A DNA stretch of 64,000 nt from the NCBI GenBank assembly GCA_014529385.2, contig CM043969.1:69755176-69819175 (forward strand), given 5' to 3'. This document shows, in pieces, positions 10,928 to 21,828 of this stretch. The notes beneath the pieces were generated by a model that was given only the letters and a program-made list of their open reading frames with translations, had not been told where the DNA came from and ran no database searches. Both the position numbers and the translations under genes were made by a program. This stretch comes from Adiantum capillus-veneris. Its lineage: Eukaryota > Streptophyta > Polypodiopsida > Polypodiales > Pteridaceae. Within the stretch, counting starts at the first letter, position 1, and every line of letters starts with the position of its first letter.

Positions 10928-11170
10928 TGTGTGCGATCGAGCATTACGAAGGCACGACGGCGGCGAAGCGGTTGAGCACGGCACGACTGTAGCTTCTTCT
11001 TCATCGCGGCGAGGAATCCACCACGAAGGCGAGCGTAGAGCGGTGAGTGACACACCCTTTGCTCTCTTGAGCTTGCTAGATTAGTCTTGTTGTGTGCTTG
11101 GAGCCAATTGTGGCTCGCACACGGTGTATCAGCAAGTCCCTTGCTTCGACAGTGCGGCAAGGAGCGCACA
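10574..11170 (+). repeat. E1 3' LTR (597 bp)
   Basis: Pairs with 3730-4326; both are 597 bp. TATAAAAG lies at 10773 and the (GA)n tract at about 10892-10920 is slightly longer than in the 5' LTR. The satellite resumes at once after ...GCGCACA with CACTCGTACTAGTGTGGG. Confidence 0.92.
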
Positions 11171-12040
11171 CACTCGTACTAGTGTGGGCTCATTGGTATG
11201 GGACACCGACTCTTGTGATAGAGGCTAGGTCACTGACTGTAGGCCCTCAGGCTTGGGGGTGATCCCACATTGGCTCTATGGTTGGGAGGTGATCCATTAC
11301 ATATCTAGGACTCTACATCGATGATGCCTCTATCTGCGCACCTGTACACCTGGGACACCGGCTCTTGCGGTTGAGGCTAGCCCACTGGCTGTAGGCCCTT
11401 AGGCTTGTAGGTGAGCCCATATTGGCTCTATGGTTGAGAGGTGATCTTGATGTCCCCCTATTACGTATCTAGGACTTTACACCGATGGTGACTCTATCCA
11501 AACACCCGTACTGATGTGGGTTCTTTGGTACAAGACATCGGCTCTTGTAGTAGAGGCTAGCCCACTTACTGTAGGCCCTTAGGTTTGAGGGTGAGCCCAG
11601 ATTGTCTCTATGGTTGAGAGGTGAGTTTGCTGATGTCTGCCCATTATGTATCTAGGACTCTACACCAATGGAGACTCTGTCCACACACCCGTAATGGTGT
11701 GGGATTGTTTTTATGGGACACCAACTCTTGCAGTAGAGGCTAGCCCACTAGGATGGAGGTCCTCAAGCTTGAGGGTGAGCCCATGTTGGCTTTATGGTTG
11801 GGAGGTGAACTTGATGTCTGCCCATTATGTATCTAGGACTCTACACCGATGGCGGCTGTCTGCACACTTGTACTGGTGTGGGCTCGTTGGTATGGGACAT
11901 TGGCTCTTGTGGTAGAGGCTAGCCCACTGGCTACATGTCCTCAAGCTTGAGGGTGATCCCATATTGGATCTATGGTTGGGAGGTGAGCCTGATGTTCGCT
12001 CATTACGTGTTTAGGAGTGAGTCTCATTTGCGATCATCTT
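11171..12040. repeat. ~180-bp satellite block 3
   Basis: About five copies continue the array interrupted by E1. Landmarks include GTGTGGGCTCATTGGTATGG at 11182, GTGTGGG near 11515 and 11698, and GTGTGGGCTCGTTGGTATGG near 11876. One monomer near 11350 has a short deletion. The array ends in ATTTGCGATCATCTTGTGTGATCAG, the same tail as block 1. Confidence 0.88.
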
Positions 12041-13000
12041 GTGTGATCAGCACACTAAGCATTGTACCAGACCTTTGTGAAATATTTAGCAAATACCTCT
12101 TTGAAAGGTGCTAGCAAGAGGCGGAAGAGGCAGGAGACACAAGGAGGGTAGGGCCCCCTCAAACAGGTAGCACCCTCAGGCATCTCCATCGTTTTCTTCA
12201 GAAGCACACACTAGTGTTTTTGCATCAGCAAGACCTGCATTTTGAGCCAAGAAGACCAACGCTTTTAGATCATCCCTTAGTGTTGTTGAACCATTTCCAT
12301 CCGGTAGTAGAACCTCGTCGCAGACTCTTTATTGCAGTAGATGAGCCAACGATCAGTTTTAGGCCTAAGAGTAGTCTAGCATTTTTAGTTTTTATCCCTA
12401 AGCTATTAGTGTTTTTGCATTTCTCATCCCTTGCATACCTTGGCCTAAGAAAATCAGCCTTTGCCTTGTAGCACTAGTAGATCCACAATAGTAGACCTTA
12501 ACGTTTTCAAATTTTAGCCATTAGCATCGCAGATCATGACCTCGATGGTGACACCATCATCGTCATTGTCACAATCACCATCGTCCTTGTCAAGTACCAC
12601 AACATCTAGAAGCATTGTACCAAACCTTTGAGCAATCTAAAGCAAATACCTCTTTGAAAGGCACTAGCAAGGGGCAGAACACACAAGGAGAGCAAGCATT
12701 TCACAGACCAACAGCACCCACAGTCATCTCCATCCAATAATCCAGAAGTAGCCACTAGCATTTTTGCATCAGCAAGACCTACATTTTCAGCCAAGAAGAC
12801 CAACATTTTTAGATCGAACCTCTCCCATATGGTAGGAAAACCTTGCTGCAAACTCCCTCTCGCACTAGATTAGCCAGCAATCAGTTTCAACTCTAAGAAC
12901 ATGTTGGGGGTTCCATCATTGCAATAGCTCCAATGACACCAACAAAATTATCAATCTGGAGGGATGAGCTACCCGGCTAGGGCATGGAAACACTCACACG
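12041..13000. repeat. Duplicated ~290-bp segment, unassigned
   Basis: Two direct, diverged copies lie at about 12055-12345 and 12605-12895. Both contain GCATTGTACCA, AAATACCTCTTTGAAAGG, then TTTTTGCATCAGCAAGACCT and CAAGAAGACCAAC. No coding frame is convincing. The segment starts where the satellite tail ends. Its origin is unknown. Confidence 0.55.
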
Positions 13001-14063
13001 GTTAGTGAGATAATTGTTGCAACACAAATGATTAACTCTACGAGGTGAGCTTCTTGGCCTATGGAGGAGCTAAGCCGCAATGAAGGGCAATCTCCATATC
13101 CACTTCTCTTCACCTCTAATCAACCCAATCACACACACTACAATTGCAAGATGCACACAATACTAATCCTATCATGCAACACACTAATTGCAAGCACACA
13201 CACATAGATCTATCGAGCACCACACTCCACTCAAACCTACATGCACACACAAGAAAAAAGAGGGAAATCACACAAGATTAGAGAGGGATTAACCACTAAT
13301 TAATTAAGATCTAGTTAATCTAAGCATCATAGGCAATCATAAGAAGTATGAGAGAGGCATAATGAAAGAGAATGAATCGTTAGTGTTAATCAAGTCTCAT
13401 GAGCAAGGAGAAGCTCAAGGACTCCATAGCCACACACCTCCAAAGCTCTCACCAAAGAGTGCTCTCAACAAATGAGCTTGAGAACTCTAATTTCATTTAC
13501 ACACTGCCTTATGTATCTAGGGTAAAAATATACAATGTCCGGGCGCCCAAGGCCTTTAGAGCTCCACCACTTATTGAATCTACTATCTAGGCACAGTATA
13601 ACTGACCTATTCTTTACAGCTTGGAACTCCAATTGAGCCCATAACACATTAACATATTACAATGGCTTGAAATAAATCAGGAATTTACACTACGTGACCA
13701 TTTTGGAAAAACGTGTGATAAATGTGTAACTCCAATCTTTACTGCTTCTTTACTTTGATCTTCCATGTGCATCCGTACGTCTTTGATCTTTAGCAACTTC
13801 TATTAACTAACGTTGAATCAGTTAACATAACAGCTTAGCGTTTTCAATTTTCAGCCCAGATCAGCAACTGTTTTTTGTCTTCATCCGAAGCAATTATTGT
13901 TTTTGTAGTTCTCAACCCTTGCAGGCCTTGGCATTGTATTCTTTGCACCCAAACATTGTATTTTTATTTTTGTACCCAGACATTGTATTAGATCCACCAA
14001 GATTGTATCAGTTTGGTCTCATAGGTCATTTTGTCCCTTTGCCAAGACGTTTAATACAAAATT

Positions 14064-14110
<47 letters not shown>

Positions 14111-14160
14111 CAATTACTAATAGTGCATTGTCCTGCTTGTGTCGTATAATAGCTTGGCCA
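13001..14160. other. Unassigned spacer with (TC)n
   Basis: No gene recognised. A (TC)n microsatellite occupies about 14067-14107. At 13835-13900 the TTTTCAATTTTCAGCCCAGAT-like units resemble the short repeats near 410-515. The rest is moderately AT-rich with scattered CACACA. Confidence 0.5.
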
Positions 14161-15330
14161 TTTTCTGTCCAATTGTTTTTTGGTCCCATCCCTCTCCAAA
14201 CTCACGCTCTAGTTGAACAATCAAAAACTTATTGTCGATATCTAGTTGATCTCTGCATTACAAGAAGATAGATTAGAATAAGGGAGTAGTTATAAAACAT
14301 TTAAAACAACACATAGATACGTACGACCAAATTATGTGGAGTCAATGCATGTACATATCCAACAAACTGTCCTATGCGCTGGCAAAAAAGGACGCCACCT
14401 TCGATAGGCACAACCTACCCCTCCACATAAATGTCTTAGGTGACATCGTACAAGCTGACACACATCGAAAATGGTCCCTTGTGGTCAAAACTGGGTCCTT
14501 GCAAGGGCGTGGCGACAGACGCGTGGGACCCCAACTGAGAGGGTGTCAGTGTTGGTGTCGGGATCGGAGAAGGTCCTGAGGCCGTAGAGATACGCTGTCG
14601 AACTCATCGAGAATGGACAATATGCACATAAATTAAGAAAAATATAATTAGATTAATGTTTATGAAAATATTATACTTCTATAATTAAGTACTAAACTAA
14701 TACCGTGTGTCCTGGTCCTGCTATGTGACCTCGCCGTCCAATGGTGGCTGATGAGTAGTTTGTATTGGCGGCTGAGCAGTGATGGTAGCTGGCTCTAGAA
14801 GAGGGGTCGTGCTATTTTCACGACTGTATCACATTTTGGTGAGATGAAATGATATACTTAGGTGCACAATACACATACACACACACACACACACATACAA
14901 TACATACATACTTTATATCAAAAGAGATTCAACTTGTGTGCTGCTCTTGCTAAAGGGTCTCGAGAAGAGCTCTTGTCTTGGTGTACAAGTCTTAAGACCT
15001 CCTGTAGTCGACCTATGGTCGCCTTCAGCTCCTCGCCAGGGAGTTGTTCATACTCTATGATGTCCTCTACTATTTTTTCCCTCGGAACATCGACAGCTCA
15101 TAACATGCTCTTTAGTGTCAGAAGTAGCCCCACTCGACTTAAGGTGGGAGCCATCAAAATGATCTATTTGAAAATTTTAGGTCTTAGTCAAAGGTGAATC
15201 GATCCACATAGCTTCTCTAAAGAATTTTTTTTGCTTATCAAAGAAAAAGAGAGAGGCTTTACACTTCCACAAATATCTACTTCTTTCCTTGCTTCAATGA
15301 TTGCTTTTAGCATGAATGATGGTTCCTTTT
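14161..15330. other. Unassigned spacer
   Basis: Nothing is firmly identified. A short (CA)n lies near 14876-14895. A minus-strand frame at about 15040-14930 reads EELKATIGRLQEVLRLVHQD, which looks like a coiled-coil helix and could come from a transposon accessory protein, but it is too short to assign. Confidence 0.3.
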
Positions 15331-15378
15331 ACCTTTCGTGAAGAGAGGGAATGAGAGAGAGCAGTAGAGATGTATAGA

Positions 15379-15393
15379 GGGGGGGGGGGGGGG

Positions 15394-15435
<42 letters not shown>
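15379..15435. repeat. (G)18 followed by (AG)n
   Basis: An uninterrupted run of about 18 G is followed directly by about 19 AG units. The abutting homopurine tracts make a long purine strand. The surrounding 15436-15755 shows no gene. Confidence 0.9.
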
Positions 15436-15438
<3 letters not shown>

Positions 15439-15759
15439 GGAGAATGACACCCAATGGGGTCTCAACCAACCCTCTCAAGGACAATCCCACACCATTGTTG
15501 ATATGGTATTTGATTTTGATTGCATAAATAAAAAATTGCCATGATAACTCCTCACAAAGAGGCATCTCCGTGTTGTTTTGATGCATCATTCGATTCATCT
15601 CAATGTTGGATTGATGATCATCAGCAAGGGGTAGATCTTGGTTTTTCTTGGCTATAGAGGTACCCAAAGAGTTGATTTGGGGGATCATGGCTCTATACAA
15701 GTCAATGGTATGCACTCCAGAGGGGATTTTTTATTTGGTTCACGCCACTACTGGGGTGA

Positions 15760-16850
15760 AATAGGGCTTCCCACTATGTCCTACACTATTTGGCATGTAT
15801 GTGAGTGATGTTGCTAACTACATTGAGAGGTTCAGTGATAGAGGAGCACATATGGCAGGGCCATGTGTGGTGGGCAATGACCATGATGACAACATCGACG
15901 ACGAGGTACTAATGGGGTCTATGGATCCTTATACCAAGCCAAGGCACAAGGGGTACTAGGTGCTAGGGCAACATGTCTTCAATGAGCTTCATGTCCCCAA
16001 ATGTTGTCTCATGGAGTGCATTGGCTACAAAATATGTCCAACAGGGTGAGGGTTAGGAAGCTCTAGCTATTTTCAATAGATGCACAAAGAGGGCATCTCT
16101 CCAAATCCAATCATTGTACACTTGCACCTTGAAGGCATGAGGCAAGATGCAGGTATGGGCAAAAGAATTCATGATGATATTGCTAGTTAGGGGTTGTTGA
16201 AGAAAAAATTATGTCCGGGATGTCGTTTCTTGGAATGCATTAACTGCGAGGTATGCTAAAATTTGACAAGGCCAAGAAACTCTGGGCTATTTTTGGCAGA
16301 TACAAAACGAGGGTCTCTCTTCAGATGCAATTACATACGCTTGCATCTTGAAGGCCTATGGCTCTACGTGAGGTGTGGGAGATTGAGGGAAGCCAGAGGC
16401 ATGAACACTACTATTCAGAGCCATGAAAGTGCGCTTCTCAGAGTGCAACATAGAGCAGATCAAGAAAGCAACAATATCTACTACAAAAGCAAACATGGAG
16501 GGAAAGAGAATATCTTTGTTTTGTGATCTCACTTATTAAAGATTGTGGTGAAAGACGAAGGATTTGTACCAAGACAGTAGTTACATGCTAATATTTGTGA
16601 TAGTCAGCTACTTGAAAAGACCACATGCTTAGGCAAGAGGTTAGTCAATATGTATTTCAGAAGTAGCAACACTTCTCAAAGTGCAACAAGTCCTTGAGAC
16701 GAGATTTCTGTCTCCAGTGTTGTCTCATGGAGTGCATTGGTTGCAGGATATGTCCAATAGGGTTAGGGTCAAAGAGATCTAGGATGTTTTTAGTAGATGT
16801 AGAGACAGGGTGGTGTACCTCTTAGAGCACAACACGTCCTTGTTGACAAG
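15760..16850 (+). pseudogene. Decayed PPR-repeat fragment
   Basis: Broken matches to plant pentatricopeptide (PPR) motifs. Near 16010 there is a VSWSAL-like segment, and at 16207-16255 VRDVVSWNALTARYAK. At 16285-16360 comes a helix-B plus next-motif segment ending DAITYACILKA, and near 16715 VSSVVSWSALVAGYVQ. PPR proteins bind organellar RNA; this copy has many stops and cannot be functional. It resembles the PPR units at 57.7-63.6 kb and ends shortly before a Helitron-like CTAG at 16897. Confidence 0.75.
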
Positions 16851-16863
16851 GCTAGGGTTGAGA

Positions 16864-16900
16864 TCTATCGCCGTGGACGGTGGCGTATGAATTTTACTAG
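16864..16900 (+). mobile_element. Possible degenerate Helitron 3' end
   Basis: A CGCC...GGCG hairpin (CGCCGTGGACGGTGGCG, about 16869-16885) is followed after 11 nt by CTAG (16897-16900). This parallels the hairpin-ATTTTA-CTAG end at 63841-63871, and a PPR fragment again lies just inside it. The next base is C, not the expected T, and no matching 5' end was found, so this is tentative. Confidence 0.35.
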
Positions 16901-16974
16901 CACTCAAAGCTGAAAATACTAGCTATCTTGGGCTGAAATGCTATCTATTTAAAGCTGAAAATGGAGGGCTTTCA

Positions 16975-17130
16975 ACATACAACCAAACACTCACCATACA
17001 TCTTGGGAAGCATCGTTTGGAGGTTTTCTAGCATACAACAAAATTCTCCCCAGACATCTCGTCTGTGTTGTTCTAAGGTTTTCAAGCATACAATAAACGA
17101 TCCCTAGACATCCCATCTATGTTGTTTGAG
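16975..17130. repeat. Short tandem repeat, ~57 bp x 3
   Basis: Three diverged units share AGGTTTTC(T/A)AGCATACAA...CC(A/C)(T/G)ACATC(T/C)(T/C)(G/A)TCTGTGTTGTT. Non-coding. Confidence 0.5.
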
Positions 17131-17929
17131 GTTCAGAAAATACCAAAACAACATTATTCACTACTCCACCCAAGAGTAAATCATCAAGCATTGAAACCAG
17201 TATTAAAACCAGAGTCAAACAATTCAAATTGGCACAAGGATAAATATGTCAAGGTTAGAAAAGTAGTATAAGTATTTATTTAAGTCAAATTATCCTAGAT
17301 TTAGCTGAAAATTGAAGATGGAAATTATATAACTAAGTTGGAAAATAATAAGATAATTACCATAAGTCAAAAATATCATAATCTACTTGTGGTAATTATA
17401 CCATAGTTAATTAGTGAGGTTGTGAAATTATAATTGACCAAAAGTCCCATTTTTAGCAAATGATTAATTAGAATAAATAGACTTTGTGGTTAAAAGTTTT
17501 TAGAAAAATTATAGTAAGTGTAAACCTATGATATCAAGTTAAGGAAATGAAATCTTTAAGAGGAATTAAATACAATAAATATCAAGCCCAAAATAAGTAG
17601 ATTATTAGCTTAGAAGTTGATGGGAAAATTAGGAAAAAGATATAGAAAATTATAAGAAAGTTAGGAGAGCTTAGAAAACCCTTAGGAAAGCGGTGGAAAA
17701 AGTTATCATACCTATATAGACAAATAAGAAATTACTAGGTCAAGAATTTACCAATTAAGACTATATATTTAACTTTGGATGGGTTACGGTTGAATACAAA
17801 GGTTAAGTTTAGATTTTGAACTATTTACCTAATGATTAGACATCCTTTTTATAAGGATAATAAGTTATGATACTAAAAAGGACCCGAGAAAATCCTACAT
17901 CTGATGATGAGGACGTAGCTCCAAAATGT
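17131..17929. other. AT-rich unassigned spacer
   Basis: Strongly AT-rich with no coding frame and no terminal structure I recognise. It ends where homology to E1 gag begins, near 17930. Confidence 0.5.
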
Positions 17930-18470
17930 AGGGGGTTACGACATGAGGATATCTACAATGGCCTAGTCATTAGAGGTATCACCACTTAGGAAGCAATCAC
18001 CACCAATGCGATCCAATTGGAGGATAATTTAATGATTCAAGGAGAAAGAGTGTCTGTTTCCTAAATCTATTAGCTCGCAAGCATAGGGGCATCAGCCAAT
18101 GACCCTAAAGCCTATTGCTAAGGAGCCAAAGATATCTGAGATGACTTTAGCAGATCTCACCAAGGCCATTAAGGAGAGTCTTAGAGATAATCGTGCTCCG
18201 CAAAACAATCATATGTATCCAAGAAGGGAGCAACAATGGTGCTCAGTATGCTATGGACCGCATAGTAACATTGAATGCCTACTTTTAGAGTAAAATTCAA
18301 TGGGAACTGCAATGCATGTGGGAGGTATGGTCATCAAGCTAAGGATTGCATAGTATTTAAGCGCGCGATGGCCAATAGACTAACCTTAGCATTAACAGAC
18401 ACACCTCGAGCATTAGGAAAAGTTTGGACTAAAAAAGGGCCTTGTAAGAATTGTTGATGTGGCATAGCTT
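17930..18470 (+). pseudogene. gag: E2 gag remnant with zinc knuckle
   Basis: 17930-18290 matches E1 gag: EMTLADLTKAI, then HMYPRREQQWCS, with frame breaks. After a shift, 18275-18457 encodes CNACGRYGHQAKDC, a perfect CX2CX4HX4C zinc knuckle for RNA binding, followed by a basic stretch. E1 lacks this knuckle, which lies on the pol side of the region missing from E1. Confidence 0.7.
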
Positions 18471-18867
18471 TCAAAAAGTGGGGATCGGTAATTTTTTTGC
18501 AAATAAGATCCAAACTTGTTGGAGTTGGATATTTAGAATCTACTCTTCAAATGCTATCTATTGATATATAGCATGCATGTAGCGGACATTGCCTTCATGT
18601 AGATCTAGAAAAAGGTGATTTTAGATTATCGTAACGGTAACAAAACCTGGCTGATTGAAAAAAAATCGCATAACTTTCATAGAAGTCATCCAAACTTTTC
18701 GGACCTTGGCTCTTTAGAATCTTTTTTTCAAGAACTTTCCAATGATAGGTCATATCATGGGGTTCTAAGCAATATTTAGAGGGGTCTACGGGGTTGCTTT
18801 CTTTTGTACAACTTCGATGATGTGGCACTCTTAAAAGGCCCAAAAATGAGTTCAAAATTTTCCTAAT
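18471..18867. other. Non-coding interruption in E2 gag
   Basis: About 400 bp with stops in all frames between two gag pieces. It has two diverged direct units (about 18500-18580 and 18665-18760), each with ATCCAAACTT followed by TTTAGAATCT. It may be an insertion, but no ends or target duplication were found. Confidence 0.4.
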
Positions 18868-19689
18868 GTGCCTGCATTGATGCCGGCCCCACCTCTTAAC
18901 CAAACTTCACAATACATGGTCCCTAGGGCCCTAAATGTTGTTCAAACAACACCCTTACCACCTCCAGTGCTAGGATCGCAACCCCCACATCCAAGAATCG
19001 CCTCTGTGAATCAAGTGGGTTGTGAGTCATCTATTGCTTGTTTGGAAGGCTTTGAGGAAGATATAGACCCTAATATTGCCTATGGGATGGATGCGCTTGA
19101 AGAAAGTCCACAATACTATATGGAAGACTATTGGGGACAAGTCAAACATGTCTATCAAGTAGCTGCTCTTGGTGAAAGAGGCCAAAATATTAATTACACT
19201 GCTAAGAGACCACCTCTTCAATGCTATGAGTGTGGAGGTCCACATCGTGTGGACGAGTGTCCTATTAGGCTACAAAAGAACGCCACACTAATGCAAATCA
19301 ATCAAGCGAGCATGTCTACAATGCCGATACTCATGTATAATCGATGTGGCATAGATCATTTGATTGCCCAATGTCCAAATAATCCAAATGCACCGAAGAT
19401 CACGCCATTAAACTTGATTGAGGTTACCGAGGATCCATCACAAAGTACACATGTGGTACTAGTAAACGTACTGACACAATCGATGCTCCAAAAACAAAAT
19501 TATATTCTTGAGAAAAGAGACACGGCATCAATTGCCCAATCTCAAAAAAAGAAGAAAACACGAAGGAAGAGATCGCAAAAAGCAGCGAAGTTAGACATCG
19601 CACAACTAGAGGCTACAGAGAAGCCAAAGTTGAGCCGTACCATAAGGAGACAACAAAATCAAGAGTTATCTCAACAACAAAAGGAATAA
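18868..19689 (+). pseudogene. gag: E2 gag C-terminus with variant zinc knuckles
   Basis: One open frame of about 270 codons, without a credible ATG start of its own. A Pro-rich stretch is followed by an acidic region and then CYECGGPHRVDEC (CX2CX3HX4C, about residue 115). A second knuckle has its first Cys replaced (YNRCGIDHLIAQC). A very basic Lys/Arg-rich tail ends at TAA 19687. No protease motif is present between this gag end and RT, where a Ty3/gypsy element normally has one. Confidence 0.7.
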
Positions 19690-19734
19690 AAAGTGAAATC
19701 ATAGTCCAAAGAATAACAGGACCCCACAGACTTA

Positions 19735-20815
19735 CACCCTGCACTTGAACATTTGAAATCCTACACCACAGAGGAACGTAAGGTTGTGTATACAAAGGCT
19801 CAAAGAAAACCTATCGAAGAGAGCAATGGAGTCTATGGTGGTCTAGTGATAGTTAAGGAAATAGAGTTAGCAGACCCAAGAGAAGAGTCCAAACCTATTT
19901 TCATTGCCCAAGATCTGACAGAGACTAAGGAGTGTGTACTTAAAGAATTTCTCAAGGAATTCAGGGATATATTTGTATGGACATATCATGATATGAAAGG
20001 TGTTCCACCTTCCATGGTGCAACACACAATCCTCATGAATAGCATGGCTAAACCAGTTCAGCAATAACCCTACCCCATGAATCCTAAATATGCAAAGATT
20101 GTTCAAGAAGAGATTGAAAAGCTTGTGAAATGTGGATTCATATACCCTATCGAGCACTCAGAATGGGTGTCTCCAATAGTGATTGTGCCAAAAAAGTATG
20201 GGAAACTCAAAGTATGCATGGATCTCAAGAGGTCAATGCCACCACTAGGAGGGACCATTACCCCTTGCCATATTCATAACATGTGCTTGAAAGAGTTGCA
20301 GGGAAGGAAGCTTATAGCTTTTTAGATGGGTACTCTGGCTACAATCAAATCACAATTGTGCTGGAGGACCAAGCTAAAATAGCCTTTATAACCGAATTTG
20401 GAGTGTTCGCATTTCGTGTTATGGCTTTTGGCTTAACCAATGCCCCTGCTACCTTTCAAAGATTAATAAATGGTGCTTTTAGAGAATATTTGAGGGATTT
20501 TTGTGAAGCTTTCTTAGCTGACCTTTGTGTTTATTCCTCTTAGAAAGAACATCTATCATGCTGACAAAAAGTATTTGACAAGTGCAGATTGTATTACATC
20601 TCCTTAAACCCTTTCAAATGCCAATTTTGGGCTAAACATGGAGTTATTTTAAGGCATATAGTGTCCAAAAATGGGATTTCCATAGATGAGAGCAAAATTA
20701 AAAGCCATTGCTGAATTGCCACCACCTATAAACTATAAAGGAGCTCAAAGGTTCATGGGCCATGTTGGTTATTATCCACGGTTTATTTAAAACTTTGCCA
20801 AGATAGCTCGCCCTT
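19735..20815 (+). pseudogene. pol: E2 reverse transcriptase (gypsy type), inactivated
   Basis: Reverse transcriptase copies element RNA to DNA. Conserved blocks in order are REFRDIFVWTYHDMKGVP-like pre-RT (about 19955), KLVKCGFIYPIEHSEWVSPI (20117), IVPKKYGKLKVCMD (20185), YSFLDGYSGYNQI (20310), FGVFAFRVMAFGLTNAPATF (20398) and the catalytic block at about 20508. The catalytic motif reads FLAD where the family has F/YLDD, so the first Asp is Ala. There is an in-frame TAA at about 20065 and frameshifts near 20240-20290. The thumb/connection region (about 20560-20810) is badly broken. The whole domain is non-functional. Confidence 0.85.
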
Positions 20816-21447
20816 TGTACAAGCTTCTTATTGAGTTCCACTGGACCGTAGAGTGTGACCATGCTTATGAGTCATTGAAAAAGAGATTGACTAGCGCTCC
20901 TATTCTACGAGTGCCTGATTGGAATGTAATTTTCCATGTGCATATTAATGCATCGAACTTTGCTATTGGGTGCGTTCTAGCTCATCCAGGAGAACATAAA
21001 CTGGACTACCCCATTAGCTTTGCAAGTCGTCAATTGAATGATGCCAAGAGAAACTACACCACTACATAGTGAGAAGGTTTAGGTATGATTTATGCCGTGA
21101 AAAACTTTTGCTACTACCTTCTGGCCGCCGATAAAATTGTTTTCTATGTTGATTATCAAGCCTTGTTGTATCTAGTAAATAAACCTTGTTCCACGAGAAG
21201 AATTACACGATGGTTGTTAATTCTCCTTGAGTTTGATTTTACCGTTGTGGTGAGACATGGTAAAAGACATGTCATGGCCGATCATTTGTCTTGCATACCC
21301 AATGGTGAAGCCCCTACTGGAGTCGATGCTGAGTTGCCTGATACTTCTCTATTCCTAGTCAAAACCATACCTGAATTGAGTGAGAAGATTGTGAATTTTT
21401 TAGTTAATGATTTTCCACCCAAAGAGCTTTATAAGGAAATAGCTTGA
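20815..21447 (+). pseudogene. pol: E2 RNase H domain, inactivated
   Basis: RNase H degrades the RNA strand of the hybrid. The gypsy-type domain is recognisable: CDHAYESLKKRLTSAPIL, then FHVHINASNFAIGCVLA, FASRQLNDAKRNYTTT, a stop, GLGMIYAVKNFCYYL and FYVDYQALLYLV. The end is GKRHVMADHLS, the normal close before the integrase linker. The usual VDAS motif reads INAS, so the first catalytic Asp is Asn. The frame ends at about 21447, just before the MITE insertion. Confidence 0.85.
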
Positions 21448-21522
21448 AAGTTGTTAAAAGAATGCGAACCTTACTCTCTCATTGCAGGAACTCTCTACAG
21501 GCTAGGGAAGGATGATATTCAT

Positions 21523-21769
21523 CCCGGGTAGGTCAACTAATAAAAATGTAAGCTATCACGTGAGTTCAACAGAAGGGTATTTAAAGTTCTTGAAACTTAC
21601 AGAAATATATACACAGAAGGGCCTTATTTTCTCAAATTTGAAAAAAACTTACAAATTTTAAAAGAAAAGGGTACATTATATTCTTAACAAAATTCATAGA
21701 TAAGGGGTTTTACAAACATGTCTTGAATGCACGTGATATGGTAATTTTACACATAGTGAACCCCCTGAG
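21523..21769. mobile_element. MITE copy in E2 pol (247 bp, 8-bp TSD)
   Basis: Starts CCCGGGTAGGTCA and ends GTGAACCCCCTGAG. It is flanked by perfect 8-bp repeats ATATTCAT at 21515-21522 and 21770-21777. It has the same length and about 85-90% identity by eye with 46851-47097. It is non-coding and splits the RNase H/integrase linker of E2. Confidence 0.85.
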
Positions 21770-21828
21770 ATATTCATAGACGTTGTGCCCGTTAGGATGA
21801 GTATTTATACATACTGCAAGTAGCCCAC

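Larger units (their letters stand above)
3730..11170 (+). mobile_element. E1: Ty3/gypsy-like LTR retrotransposon lacking pol
   Basis: A 7441-bp element with two 597-bp LTRs, a primer-binding site directly after the 5' LTR and a polypurine tract directly before the 3' LTR. Both LTRs run TGTTAACCC...CACA. The flanks CACCC (left) and CACTC (right) are a probable 5-bp target duplication with one mismatch. My hand comparison of the LTRs gives roughly 18 substitutions, about 3%, mostly C/T or G/A. The internal region carries gag, a C-terminal WVPK-repeat region and a small 3' ORF. No RT, RNase H or integrase is seen, so it would need an autonomous partner; E2 (17930-33604) shows where pol sits in a relative. 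Confidence 0.88.
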
